This document shows, piece after piece, positions 1 through 7,934 of a stretch of DNA of 41,433 nucleotides. The notes below the pieces were generated by a model. That model had not been told where the DNA came from and did no database searches. It was given only the letters and a program-made list of their open reading frames with translations. Where the stretch lies: positions 1-41,433 of the forward strand of contig JAQWJJ010000020.1 of NCBI GenBank assembly GCA_029248405.1, given 5' to 3'. Each line of letters starts with the position of its first letter. The stretch's first letter is position 1. Made by a program: the position numbers and the translations under genes. This DNA is from Flavobacteriaceae bacterium. GTDB taxonomy: Bacteria; Bacteroidota; Bacteroidia; Flavobacteriales; Flavobacteriaceae.

Positions 1-120
1 TTAAAAAAATATTCATGCCGATTAAAGACTTTCCTCAAAGGTTATATCTCAGGTGTTTTTGTGTTTGTTTGTTTCTCTCTATGTTTTAACATAAAGTGAA
101 CGCGCTGTCAATATTTATTC

Positions 121-137
121 TCAATATATCAATGAAC
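121..137 (-). promoter_or_regulatory. boxA-like antitermination site
   Basis: Read on the lower strand the block is GTTCATTGATATATTGA. This resembles the GTTC(A/T)TTGACATATTG boxA elements that precede rRNA genes in Bacteroidota. It lies about 90 bases downstream of the nearer leftward promoter, a suitable place for an Nus-factor loading site. The match is from memory and not computed. Confidence 0.5.
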
Positions 138-223
138 TTAAACTTGTGAGATGAGTTGGAATTGAACCAAAACTTGTCGCCTGACATCTCTCTGCTTCGG
201 GCACATCTTGCTCTAAGCGGCTG

Positions 224-253
224 CAAATATAAAACTTAATTTGTTATCCACAA
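224..253 (-). promoter_or_regulatory. Leftward stable-RNA promoter P1
   Basis: On the lower strand a TTG (253-251) is followed after 19 bases by TATATTTG (231-224), an exact match to the Bacteroidota -33/-7 pattern TTG-N19/20-TAnnTTTG. It is followed directly by CAGCCGCT (223-216). The 16 bases TATATTTGCAGCCGCT are identical to those of the tRNA-Lys promoter at 15714-15729. Confidence 0.75.
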
Positions 254-338
254 CTTTGAAACAATAAAATATAAAACTTTTTTTATCCTTACTCGAGGAC
301 CGAAGAAAATGGCGTGATTTTCTCTATTAAAGCGGCTG

Positions 339-368
339 CAAAGATAAATGGCTTTTTGACATTCACAA
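339..368 (-). promoter_or_regulatory. Leftward stable-RNA promoter P2
   Basis: On the lower strand a TTG (368-366) is followed after 19 bases by TATCTTTG (346-339) and then by CAGCCGCT (338-331), the same discriminator block as P1 and the tRNA promoter. It lies 115 bases upstream of P1, so the two form a tandem pair reading left, away from thrS. Confidence 0.75.
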
Positions 369-435
369 ACAAAATATAAAAGAATTTAGAAAAGAAATAG
401 CCCCGTCATGTCAATAGACTCAGCATGATATCATT

Positions 436-469
436 AGCCCTGTAACAGGGCTACAAATGCCTTTGTTAC
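436..469. repeat. Two overlapping, mutually exclusive inverted repeats
   Basis: AGCCCTG (436-442) and CAGGGCT (446-452) form a perfect 7-bp inverted repeat around TAA. The same central bases, GTAACAGGG (442-450), can instead pair with CTTTGTTAC (461-469), giving 9 pairs of which two are G-U on the upper strand. The two hairpins cannot form together. No T-run follows, so this is not a simple terminator. It lies between the leftward rRNA-type promoters and the thrS promoter and could be a protein-binding site or part of a longer thrS leader. Confidence 0.45.
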
Positions 470-555
470 CTATATATATGTCCCTTATTGGACACACCGG
501 CAACAATACTACTTCGGCACAGTGTAATTATGCCCAATCAAACTCCATTATGCCC

Positions 556-586
556 TTGTAAAACGCGATAATGAATAGTATCTTTG
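556..586 (+). promoter_or_regulatory. thrS operon promoter
   Basis: TTG (556-558), a 20-base spacer and TATCTTTG (579-586) match the Bacteroidota housekeeping promoter pattern exactly. Transcription would begin near 592-595, only about 12 bases before the thrS ATG at 606, so the mRNA leader would be very short. Confidence 0.75.
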
Positions 587-605
587 CGATCTAATTACCC
601 CTAGT

Positions 606-2552
606 ATGATAGTCATTACTTTGCCGGACGGCAGCCAAAAATCTTTTGATTCAGGATCCACTCCTGTTGATGTTGCCAAAAGCATCAGTGAGGGCCTGGC
701 ACGCAACGTTATCTCTGCTACTTTTAATGACACTGTTGTTGAGTCTTCAACACCGCTACTTACAAATGGTAAACTTGTATTGCACACTTGGAATGACGCC
801 GCCGGCAAAAAAGCCTTTTGGCACTCCTCTGCACACATTTTAGCACAGGCACTCGAGTCACTTTACCCGGGCGTCAAACTTTGGGTTGGACCAGCGATAG
901 AACGTGGCTTTTATTATGATGTTGATCTCAATGACCAAACCATTTCGGAAAAAGACTTCAAAGCGATAGAAGACAAAATGTTAGAAATTGCTCGAGGCAA
1001 ACACGAATTCAAAATGCGTCAATCCTCAAAGGCAGATGCATTGGCTTTTTATAGGGGCATAAATGACTACAAAGTGGCGCTCGTTGAAGGTTTAGAGGAG
1101 GGCACAATCACCTTTTGCGACCACGATAATTTCACTGATTTGTGCCGCGGTGGACACATCCCAAATACAGGGATTGTGAAAGCAATAAAAATTTTAAGTG
1201 TTGCTGGAGCCTATTACAAGGGTGACGAAAACAACAAACAGCTCACAAGGGTCTATGGCATCAGTTTCCCGAAGCAAAAAGACCTCACTGAGTATCTCGA
1301 GCTTTTGGAAGAAGCCAAAAAACGTGATCATCGTAAACTGGGCAAAGAATTAGATTTATTCACCTTCTCTCCTAAAGTGGGACAGGGATTGCCTCTATGG
1401 CTTCCGAAAGGAGCCGCCTTGAGAGAGCGGTTAGAGAACTTTCTTAAAGCAGCACAAAAAAAGGCGGGTTATGAAATGGTCGTGACACCTCATATTGGAC
1501 AAAAAGAATTGTACGTCACCTCTGGGCATTTTGACAAATATGGAGAAGATAGTTTTCAATCCATCAAAACCCCCAATGAAGGCGAGGAATTCATGCTCAA
1601 ACCAATGAATTGTCCACACCACTGTGAGATTTACAACAGCAAACCGTGGTCTTACAAGGATTTACCAAAACGTTTTGCAGAATTCGGCACGGTTTATCGC
1701 TATGAGCAATCGGGCGAACTGCACGGGCTTACACGAGTGCGCGGCTTTACTCAGGATGACGCCCATATCTTTTGCACACCGGATCAATTGGATCAGGAAT
1801 TTATGGAGGTCATTGATTTAGTGCTTTATGTTTTTGGCTCACTTGGCTTTGATAATTTTACGGCTCAAGTATCTATTCGCGATCCGCATAAACCAGAAAA
1901 ATATATCGGAGATGTCGGCAATTGGGAAAAAGCCGAGAATGCGATTATCAATGCAGCAAAAGCAAAAAAATTAGATTACGTCATAGAAGAAGGTGAAGCG
2001 GCATTTTATGGACCAAAACTAGACTTTATGGTTAAAGATGCGCTCGGAAGGAGCTGGCAGTTAGGCACCATTCAGGTCGATTATAATTTACCAGAGCGCT
2101 TTGACCTGTCCTATAAGGGCAACGATAATGAATTGCACCGGCCAGTGATGATCCATAGAGCGCCTTTCGGCAGTATGGAGCGCTTTATTGCTATTTTACT
2201 TGAGCATACCGGTGGTAATTTCCCCCTCTGGCTCATGCCTGAGCAAGTCAACATTCTCTCACTGAGTGAGAAATATGAAAAATACGCTGAAAAAGTTTTA
2301 CATTTGTTGGAAATTGACGAAATTCGCGCCCTTGTAGATAACCGCAACGAAACTATTGGCAAGAAAATACGGGAGTCAGAAATGAATAAATTCCCTTATA
2401 TGCTAATCGTTGGCGAGCAAGAAGCACAAGACGGCACTGTTTCAGTCCGTCGCCATGGCCAGGGAGATTTAGGAACGATGAGCGTTTCGAAATTTGCTGA
2501 AATGGTCACGGCAGAAGTGAAACGAGATATCAAAGAGTTTAAAGAAGTTTAA
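606..2552 (+). CDS. thrS: Threonine--tRNA ligase
   Basis: Cytosolic class II aminoacyl-tRNA synthetase that charges tRNA-Thr and clears mischarged Ser-tRNA. The 648 residues are full length for the family. The order is an N-terminal TGS domain (about 1-60), the editing domain with HSSAH (H73, H77) and CRGGH (C180, H184), the catalytic core, and an anticodon-binding domain from about 545. The three active-site zinc ligands are present: C336 in MNCPHH, H387 in DDAH, and H517 in [12 protein letters not shown]. The ATG at 606 starts directly at the TGS domain and sits just downstream of a matching promoter. It is the first gene of thrS-infC-rpmI-rplT, with infC beginning 17 bases after its stop. 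Confidence 0.97.
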   Translation: MIVITLPDGSQKSFDSGSTPVDVAKSISEGLARNVISATFNDTVVESSTPLLTNGKLVLHTWNDAAGKKAFWHSSAHILAQALESLYPGVKLWVGPAIERGFYYDVDLNDQTISEKDFKAIEDKMLEIARGKHEFKMRQSSKADALAFYRGINDYKVALVEGLEEGTITFCDHDNFTDLCRGGHIPNTGIVKAIKILSVAGAYYKGDENNKQLTRVYGISFPKQKDLTEYLELLEEAKKRDHRKLGKELDLFTFSPKVGQGLPLWLPKGAALRERLENFLKAAQKKAGYEMVVTPHIGQKELYVTSGHFDKYGEDSFQSIKTPNEGEEFMLKPMNCPHHCEIYNSKPWSYKDLPKRFAEFGTVYRYEQSGELHGLTRVRGFTQDDAHIFCTPDQLDQEFMEVIDLVLYVFGSLGFDNFTAQVSIRDPHKPEKYIGDVGNWEKAENAIINAAKAKKLDYVIEEGEAAFYGPKLDFMVKDALGRSWQLGTIQVDYNLPERFDLSYKGNDNELHRPVMIHRAPFGSMERFIAILLEHTGGNFPLWLMPEQVNILSLSEKYEKYAEKVLHLLEIDEIRALVDNRNETIGKKIRESEMNKFPYMLIVGEQEAQDGTVSVRRHGQGDLGTMSVSKFAEMVTAEVKRDIKEFKEV

Positions 2553-2569
2553 CTAATACATTCAAAGCC

Positions 2570-3124
2570 ATAGCAATACGACGTAAAAGAAGTAGGGGTC
2601 CTGCTCGAATCATCAAGGAAGATCAGCACAAGATTAATGCAAAAATCCGTGCACACGAAGTCCGTTTGGTCGGTGAGAATATCGAAGTAGGCGTCTACAC
2701 TACAGCTGCGGCTTTAGCCATAGCTGAAGAGCAAGATTTAGACCTTGTAGAGATTTCACCAAACGCCGAACCACCTGTTTGTAAAATCATGGACTATAAA
2801 AAGTTCGTGTACGAGCAAAAAAAGCGTGAAAAAGTATTGAAGGCCAAGGCGTCGAAAGTGGTGATTAAAGAAATAAGATTTGGTCCCAATACGGATGACC
2901 ACGATTATGCCTTTAAGAAAAAACATGGCGAAAAGTTTTTAAAAGAGGGGGCGAAGCTCAAGGCTTATGTTTTCTTTAAAGGGCGTTCTATCATTTACAA
3001 AGATCAAGGTGAAATTCTTTTGTTGCGTTTGGCACAAGAATTAGAAGAGTTCGGTAAAGTAGAGCAAATGCCTAAACTCGAAGGGAAAAGAATGACGATG
3101 TTCATTGCGCCCAAAAAGAAATAA
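2570..3124 (+). CDS. infC: Translation initiation factor IF-3 (non-AUG start)
   Basis: IF-3 binds the 30S subunit, prevents premature 50S joining and proofreads start codons. Both IF-3 domains are clear, with [20 protein letters not shown] in the N domain and [12 protein letters not shown] in the C domain. The first ATG (2666) would drop about 32 conserved N-terminal residues, including [19 protein letters not shown] and [11 protein letters not shown]. The reading frame stays open upstream to 2570, where an ATA codon precedes GCA ATA CGA CGT; a second ATA lies at 2576. I take 2570 as the start, giving 184 residues. Rare start codons are a known feature of infC, used for autoregulation, but ATA specifically is my reading. 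Gene order and 17-base spacing support co-transcription with thrS. Confidence 0.85.
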   Translation: MAIRRKRSRGPARIIKEDQHKINAKIRAHEVRLVGENIEVGVYTTAAALAIAEEQDLDLVEISPNAEPPVCKIMDYKKFVYEQKKREKVLKAKASKVVIKEIRFGPNTDDHDYAFKKKHGEKFLKEGAKLKAYVFFKGRSIIYKDQGEILLLRLAQELEEFGKVEQMPKLEGKRMTMFIAPKKK

Positions 3125-3181
3125 TTCGGTGGCTTTTGGCCCCATTTTATATAAAGCGAAATAATTTAAATTAAAAGAACA

Positions 3182-3379
3182 ATGCCCAAGCAAAAAACAA
3201 AATCCAGTGCCAAGAAACGCTTTAAGCTGACTGGGACGGGTAAGATTAAAAGAAAGCATGCGTTTAAAAGTCATATTTTGACAAAAAAGACCAAAAAACG
3301 TAAGCTCGCTCTAACTCATGACACGGTAGTGCACAAGAGTGACGAGAGCAATGTGAAACAAATGCTTCGCATGAAGTAA
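3182..3379 (+). CDS. rpmI: 50S ribosomal protein L35
   Basis: Small basic ribosomal protein of the large subunit, 65 residues, the usual length. The N-terminus [20 protein letters not shown] and the following [14 protein letters not shown] block are diagnostic. It lies between infC (57 bases upstream) and rplT (89 bases downstream), the universal infC-rpmI-rplT order. No separate promoter matching the Bacteroidota consensus was seen, so it is probably transcribed from the thrS promoter. Confidence 0.96.
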   Translation: MPKQKTKSSAKKRFKLTGTGKIKRKHAFKSHILTKKTKKRKLALTHDTVVHKSDESNVKQMLRMK

Positions 3380-3468
3380 TTGTCTTACGGTTAAACTATT
3401 TATAACCCTGGAGTGAGGCCATTTAAAGTGTTGATTTTTCATCCGCCTACTACAAAAAACAAAAAATT

Positions 3469-3813
3469 ATGCCAAGATCAGTAAACTCAGTCGCGAAACG
3501 CGCAAGAAGAAAAAAAATCATCAAGCAAGCCAAAGGATACTTTGGACGCCGCAAGAATGTATGGACAGTTGCTAAAAATGCAGTTGAAAAGGCCATGCAG
3601 TATGCCTACAGAGACCGAAGAGCCAAAAAGCGCACTTTCCGTGCTTTATGGATCACACGGATCAACGCTGGTGCTCGTCTGCACGGATTATCTTATTCTC
3701 AATTAATGGGGAAACTCAAAGCCAACAATATCGAATTGAACAGAAAAGTTCTTGCTGATTTGGCCATGAACCACCCAGAGGCATTTGCCGCAATTGTGAA
3801 CCAAGTAAAGTAA
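3469..3813 (+). CDS. rplT: 50S ribosomal protein L20
   Basis: Ribosomal protein needed for early 50S assembly, 114 residues. The N-terminal basic extension ([16 protein letters not shown]) and the [15 protein letters not shown] block are typical of L20. In other bacteria L20 represses its own operon by binding the mRNA. The 89-base gap before it could hold such a site, but no clear mimic of the 23S target was recognised. It is the last gene of the operon, followed by a strong terminator at 3851-3878. Confidence 0.97.
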   Translation: MPRSVNSVAKRARRKKIIKQAKGYFGRRKNVWTVAKNAVEKAMQYAYRDRRAKKRTFRALWITRINAGARLHGLSYSQLMGKLKANNIELNRKVLADLAMNHPEAFAAIVNQVK

Positions 3814-3850
3814 AGGCTAAGGCCATATCATTCAACCTTATTTCGCTTTA

Positions 3851-3878
3851 AACACCCACTACTTGTGGGTGTTTTTTT
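3851..3878. terminator. Intrinsic terminator of the thrS-rplT operon
   Basis: AACACCCAC (3851-3859) pairs perfectly with GTGGGTGTT (3865-3873) around a 5-base loop and is followed by a T-run to 3878. It lies 38 bases after the rplT stop. The stop codon of the convergent gene on the lower strand falls at its right edge, so the two transcription units meet here. Confidence 0.9.
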
Positions 3879-5136
3879 ATGTCTTTTGTTTTCTCTTTTT
3901 TGCCGCAGGAAAAAGCACATTATTTAGGATCAGCCGATAACCAGGGGAACTTGGATGCAACGCCAGCTCTGTTTTGGGATCTCCAACTCTGTGTTGGTAA
4001 TCTTCAGGATCATGACCGCCATAAAATGTAAAAAAGCCTTTTCCTCTGATGCCATGAATATATCGTGCTTCTCCATTGACTCCATTAGCACCCATCACCA
4101 AGACATTTGGCTTTACCTCTTCTCTGGCAAATGACGTGGTTTGCCCCATGAAACCTTTGACCAGTGCGGTGTGGTTCTGAACCAACATACAAGGTATTGG
4201 ATCCCACTTAGCACTGTAATCCATTAATGAAAAGTAATCCTTTTCACGATCAACTTTTCGGCGGCTTGTCATATCAATACTAGAAAACTCGTAAACCATC
4301 GGGTCGCGTTCCAGACTAAAATTAGTGAAAGCGAAAGTTTGACCATAATCAATTTTACTGGCATAATTAGGGCTGCTGGGGTCACCATCAAACATGCTCT
4401 CGCAAATATCGACCTCTTGAGCAGCCAAGGCTATATCAAAGCTGTCCGTAGCGCTACACATCGCAAACATAAACCCACCACCAACGACATAATCTCTAAT
4501 TTTAAACGCAACAGCACGTTTGGCCTCAGACACTTTTTTATAGCCCAAACGACTCGCTAAAGCCTCTGCCTCTGCCTTTTGTTGGATGTACCAAGACGCC
4601 ATTCTATACGCACGATAAAACTTACCATATTGGCCCGTAAAGTCTTCATGATGGAGGTGCAGCCAATCGTACAAGAGCAACTCGTCATTCAAAACTGCTT
4701 CATCATAAATTACTGTGTAAGGAATCTCTGCATAAGTCAACACCATCGTTACCGCATCATCCCACGGTTGGAGGCCAGGTGGTGCATACACAGCGATCTT
4801 TGGTGCCTTCTCGAGGCTGATTGCTTCCATGTTTTGCGATGGGCTTTCTATCAAGTTAAGGATTTGTTGTGCCTGCGCATCACTCAACACATCAAACGAC
4901 ACGCCACGGATTTTACACTCGCGTCGGATGTTTTCGGTATCTGGAAGTAAGAAGGATCCTCCCCGATAATTGAGCAACCATTGTACCTTATACTGTTGGT
5001 CCAAGACCCAGTAAGTTATGCCATAAGCCTTCAAATGTTGTGTTTGACCTTGGGCATCCATGGGCAATAAAATCTGGTCAGCGTAGGCCCGCTGAACGGA
5101 CAAAAAAAGAAAAAGAATGATAAACGTAGTGCGCAT
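3877..5136 (-). CDS. Secreted glutamine-amidotransferase-like protein, often mislabelled 'asparagine synthetase B'
   Basis: I recognise this as a conserved Flavobacteriia family that databases commonly call asparagine synthetase B, although no AsnB glutaminase or ATP-pyrophosphatase domain is visible. From the ATG at 5136 it has a signal peptide (MRTTFIILFLFLSVQRAYA) and about 419 residues; an upstream ATG at 5184 would place 16 residues before that signal, so I reject it. A stretch GGGFMFAMCSAT puts a cysteine (residue 227) in a nucleophile-elbow-like context, and GGHDPEDYQHRVGDP supplies histidines near the C-terminus. That hints at a class I amidotransferase/ThuA-like hydrolase fold, but this is inference. 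It sits downstream of dnaB and accA on the same strand. Function is unknown. Confidence 0.8.
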   Translation of the reverse strand: MRTTFIILFLFLSVQRAYADQILLPMDAQGQTQHLKAYGITYWVLDQQYKVQWLLNYRGGSFLLPDTENIRRECKIRGVSFDVLSDAQAQQILNLIESPSQNMEAISLEKAPKIAVYAPPGLQPWDDAVTMVLTYAEIPYTVIYDEAVLNDELLLYDWLHLHHEDFTGQYGKFYRAYRMASWYIQQKAEAEALASRLGYKKVSEAKRAVAFKIRDYVVGGGFMFAMCSATDSFDIALAAQEVDICESMFDGDPSSPNYASKIDYGQTFAFTNFSLERDPMVYEFSSIDMTSRRKVDREKDYFSLMDYSAKWDPIPCMLVQNHTALVKGFMGQTTSFAREEVKPNVLVMGANGVNGEARYIHGIRGKGFFTFYGGHDPEDYQHRVGDPKTELALHPSSPGYRLILNNVLFPAAKKRKQKT

Positions 5137-5192
5137 GCCTCTAAGATACAAATAACCGATTTTGGGCATGTCTCCAGTGTGCATATTATTGA

Positions 5193-6749
5193 TTAAAATG
5201 GAATGTCATCATCGGGATGAACGCCAGATGGCCCATCATTCATGGTACTGCCAAAAGCCTCGTCTGTTGTTGGAAAATGACTTGGTTTAAAACTATCATC
5301 ATTAGCAGCATCATTCATTCTTGAATGAATTTCTGTGGGATAGTCAAAGGTTTCTAAATTTTCGAAGCGCCCGAGGTGCCCCACAAATTTTAAGCGGATC
5401 TCATCTAAGCCACCATTTCTGTGTTTCGCGACTATAAATTCCGCCTGACCTTCTGTAGGTGAACGCTCCTCATCATCCCATTCATCTATTTTATAGTATT
5501 CGGGGCGATAAATAAATGACACAATATCAGCATCTTGCTCGATAGCACCAGACTCTCTCAAGTCACTCAAGATCGGTCTCTTGCTTCCCCCACGAGTTTC
5601 AACAGCACGAGACAACTGCGACAATGCAATGACTGGCACATTTAATTCTTTCGCTAAAGCCTTTAGGTTCCGGGATATTGTTGAGATTTCTTGCTCACGG
5701 TTACCGCCCTTTTGGGTACCACCTGCTGTCATCAACTGCAAGTAATCTACCATGATGAGTTTTATACCATGTTGAGAAGCCAATCGGCGTGCCTTAGCGC
5801 GCAAGTCAAAAATAGAAAGCGCAGGCGTATCATCAATAAAAAGTGGCGCCTTTTCGAGTCCTTTGACCTTGACATTGAGCTGCTCCCACTCATGTTTCGC
5901 AAGTTGTCCTGTACGCAACTTCTCTGATGAAAGTCCGGTTTCAGATGAAATCAAACGTGTGATGAGCTGTACTGATGACATTTCCAAAGAGAAAAATGCT
6001 ACAGGAATATTGAACTCAACAGCCATATTTCTGGCCATAGAAATGGTCAAAGCAGTCTTACCCATACCAGGGCGCGCTGCAATAATGATCAAATCACTGG
6101 GCTGCCAACCAGAAGTCAATTTGTCGACCAGATTAAAACCCGTAGGAATACCGGATAACCCTTCACGATTGGCGATTTCTTCGATACGCTTTTTGGCCTG
6201 AATGACGAGACTTTGGGCCGTTTCAGAACTCCTTTTGAGGTTGCCTTGAGTGACCTCATATAACTTGGATTCAGCATTATCAAGTAAGTCAAAAACATCT
6301 GAACCTTCGTCATAGGCATCTTCAATGATTTCGTTTGAAATTTTGATCAAACTCCGCTGAATGTATTTTTGCAAAATGATGCGGGCATGGAATTCAATAT
6401 GTGCCGAGGAGGATACCTTTTGGGTCAATTGAATCAAATAAAACTCCCCTCCTACAAGCTCCAACTGCTTTTCCTTTTTTAGCTGGGCAGCAACGGTTAA
6501 TAAGTCTACAGGTTGACTCGTTTGAAACAAGACAAAAATAGCCTCAAAAATGTGTTGGTGCGCTTCCTTATAAAATACATCTGCATGCAAAATATCAATG
6601 ACCTCATCGACACCTTTTTTGTCTATCATCATGGCCCCTAAGACAACCTCTTCTAATTCAGTGGCTTGCGGGGGTAATTTTCCCTTCTCTAATGAGATGA
6701 CTTGACTATTGCGGCTGGGATAGACCGCTTTTTTTGATACAGATTCCAT
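5193..6749 (-). CDS. dnaB: Replicative DNA helicase DnaB
   Basis: Hexameric 5'-3' helicase that unwinds DNA at the replication fork. From the ATG at 6749 it has 518 residues: an N-terminal primase-interaction domain (about 25-130), a linker, and a RecA-type ATPase with Walker A ARPGMGKT (225-232), Walker B LIMVDYLQL (331-339) and RPILSDLRESGAIEQDAD (391-408). An in-frame ATG at 6809 would add 20 residues unlike other family members, so I prefer 6749. Residues after about 470 form a low-complexity tail ending in DDDIPF, the same as the protein-docking tip of SSB. No intein is present. The protein of unknown function begins 56 bases downstream. Confidence 0.95.
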   Translation of the reverse strand: MESVSKKAVYPSRNSQVISLEKGKLPPQATELEEVVLGAMMIDKKGVDEVIDILHADVFYKEAHQHIFEAIFVLFQTSQPVDLLTVAAQLKKEKQLELVGGEFYLIQLTQKVSSSAHIEFHARIILQKYIQRSLIKISNEIIEDAYDEGSDVFDLLDNAESKLYEVTQGNLKRSSETAQSLVIQAKKRIEEIANREGLSGIPTGFNLVDKLTSGWQPSDLIIIAARPGMGKTALTISMARNMAVEFNIPVAFFSLEMSSVQLITRLISSETGLSSEKLRTGQLAKHEWEQLNVKVKGLEKAPLFIDDTPALSIFDLRAKARRLASQHGIKLIMVDYLQLMTAGGTQKGGNREQEISTISRNLKALAKELNVPVIALSQLSRAVETRGGSKRPILSDLRESGAIEQDADIVSFIYRPEYYKIDEWDDEERSPTEGQAEFIVAKHRNGGLDEIRLKFVGHLGRFENLETFDYPTEIHSRMNDAANDDSFKPSHFPTTDEAFGSTMNDGPSGVHPDDDIPF

Positions 6750-6917
6750 AAGTCGAAAGTAGTCTTTTAGAGCGGTTATTGGCACACCTGAACAGGAAGA
6801 GGTATTCACTAACCATGAACAATTGACTTGTTAATAAGTTGAAAATTATGTTAACAACATGCTTTTTGACTCAACTCAAAGCACGATCAAACGGAGAAAA
6901 TATTGGCAATGAACTGT

Positions 6918-7871
6918 TTAGCCATTGAACTGCCCCATAGCGGCATATTTTTCCATGCGCTGGTCGACTAATTCATCTGGGGATAAGTTCTTGAGTTGCT
7001 CATAATGCTTCAAAATGGTTTTGGTCACTGTCTGAAAAGTCGTATCACGGTCGTGATGTGCCCCACCTAATGGTTCTTTAACGATCTCATCAATTAGCGT
7101 CATTTTTTTCATGTCCGCCGGTGTCAGTTTTAGAGCGGCCGCAGCCTGCTCCTTAAACTCCCAACTGCGCCAAAGAATTGAAGAACAACTCTCAGGAGAA
7201 ATTACAGAATACCAAGTGTTTTCAAGCATGAGTACTTTGTCTCCTACACCGATACCCAAGGCACCCCCACTGGCGCCCTCACCAATAATCATCACGATGA
7301 TGGGTACTTTAAGACGGGTCATTTCTAGTATATTTCTGGCGATAGCTTCACCTTGACCGCGCTCCTCTGCTTCAAGTCCTGGATAAGCACCAGGGGTGTC
7401 AATTAATGTGACCACTGGAAGTCCAAATTTTTCGGCCGACTTCATCAAACGAAGCGCCTTGCGATAACCCTCTGGGTTGGCCATTCCAAAGTTACGGTAC
7501 TGCCGCGTTTTAGTGTTGTAGCCCTTCTGCTGACCAATGATCATGAAACTTTGATCACCGATTTTACCCAGCCCACCGACCATAGCCTTATCATCTTTAA
7601 AACCACGATCACCGTGTAGCTCTAAAAAAGATGTGCCACAAATGGCCTTAATGTAATCCATGGTATAAGGTCGGTCAGGGTGACGCGAGAGTTGAACTCG
7701 TTGCCATGGCGTGATATTTTTATAAATCTCTTTTTTGGTTTCTAATAGCTTCTGCTCTATCTGCTTACAAGTATTGGACACATCGACGTCACTCTCCTCG
7801 CCGATTTTACAGGCCTTATTATATTGCTCTTGCAGCTCCTTGATTGGTGATTCAAAATCAAGATATTCCAT
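6918..7871 (-). CDS. accA: Acetyl-CoA carboxylase carboxyltransferase subunit alpha
   Basis: Transfers the carboxyl group from carboxybiotin to acetyl-CoA, together with AccD, in the first step of fatty-acid synthesis. The 317-residue length is usual. The coiled N-terminal region (about 1-60) is followed by the crotonase-like core with [47 protein letters not shown] and the C-terminal [16 protein letters not shown] motif. accD is not in the window. It lies 49 bases from the exporter gene upstream and 168 bases from dnaB downstream. A possible own promoter overlaps the end of the upstream gene. Confidence 0.97.
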   Translation of the reverse strand: MEYLDFESPIKELQEQYNKACKIGEESDVDVSNTCKQIEQKLLETKKEIYKNITPWQRVQLSRHPDRPYTMDYIKAICGTSFLELHGDRGFKDDKAMVGGLGKIGDQSFMIIGQQKGYNTKTRQYRNFGMANPEGYRKALRLMKSAEKFGLPVVTLIDTPGAYPGLEAEERGQGEAIARNILEMTRLKVPIIVMIIGEGASGGALGIGVGDKVLMLENTWYSVISPESCSSILWRSWEFKEQAAAALKLTPADMKKMTLIDEIVKEPLGGAHHDRDTTFQTVTKTILKHYEQLKNLSPDELVDQRMEKYAAMGQFNG

Positions 7872-7901
7872 AGGTTTGTATTAAGTTTCTTTCAACAATA
7901 A

Positions 7902-7934
7902 CAAAGATATAATTTTGGCCCTATTGGCCGACAA
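7902..7934 (-). promoter_or_regulatory. Possible accA promoter
   Basis: On the lower strand TATCTTTG (7909-7902) fits the -7 consensus and lies 30 bases before the accA ATG. The nearest TTG upstream (7934-7932) is 22 bases away, slightly longer than the 19-20 seen elsewhere in this window. The -33 part is therefore uncertain. It overlaps the 3' end of the exporter gene. Confidence 0.45.

Larger units (their letters stand above)
1..338 (-). other. Putative leader of an rRNA operon located left of the window
   Basis: No protein gene is visible here. Two leftward promoters (224-253 and 339-368) would transcribe this stretch toward and beyond position 1. The lower strand carries a boxA-like antitermination block at 121-137. 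A leader of about 220 bases with tandem strong promoters and boxA is what Bacteroidota rRNA operons usually show before 16S. The 16S gene itself is not in the window, so the identity is inferred. Another stable RNA outside the window would be the main alternative. Confidence 0.55.

Noticed and set aside
145-205. tRNA-like T-arm (GGTTCAATTCC on the lower strand) in the leftward leader
   Set aside because: The T-loop consensus fits, but no matching acceptor, D or anticodon arm at proper distance could be drawn; possible pairings give only about 43 or 62 bases. Most likely chance or leader structure.
548-838. Lower-strand ORF of 96 residues
   Set aside because: It overlaps the thrS promoter and N-terminal coding region and has no recognisable features.
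4579-4950. Upper-strand ORF of 123 residues
   Set aside because: Lies wholly inside the secreted protein gene on the other strand, which has a recognised family and signal peptide.
6826-6860. Short inverted repeats between dnaB and accA (such as ATGTT-AAC-AACAT)
   Set aside because: Short, AT-rich and without a T-run; not distinguishable from chance.
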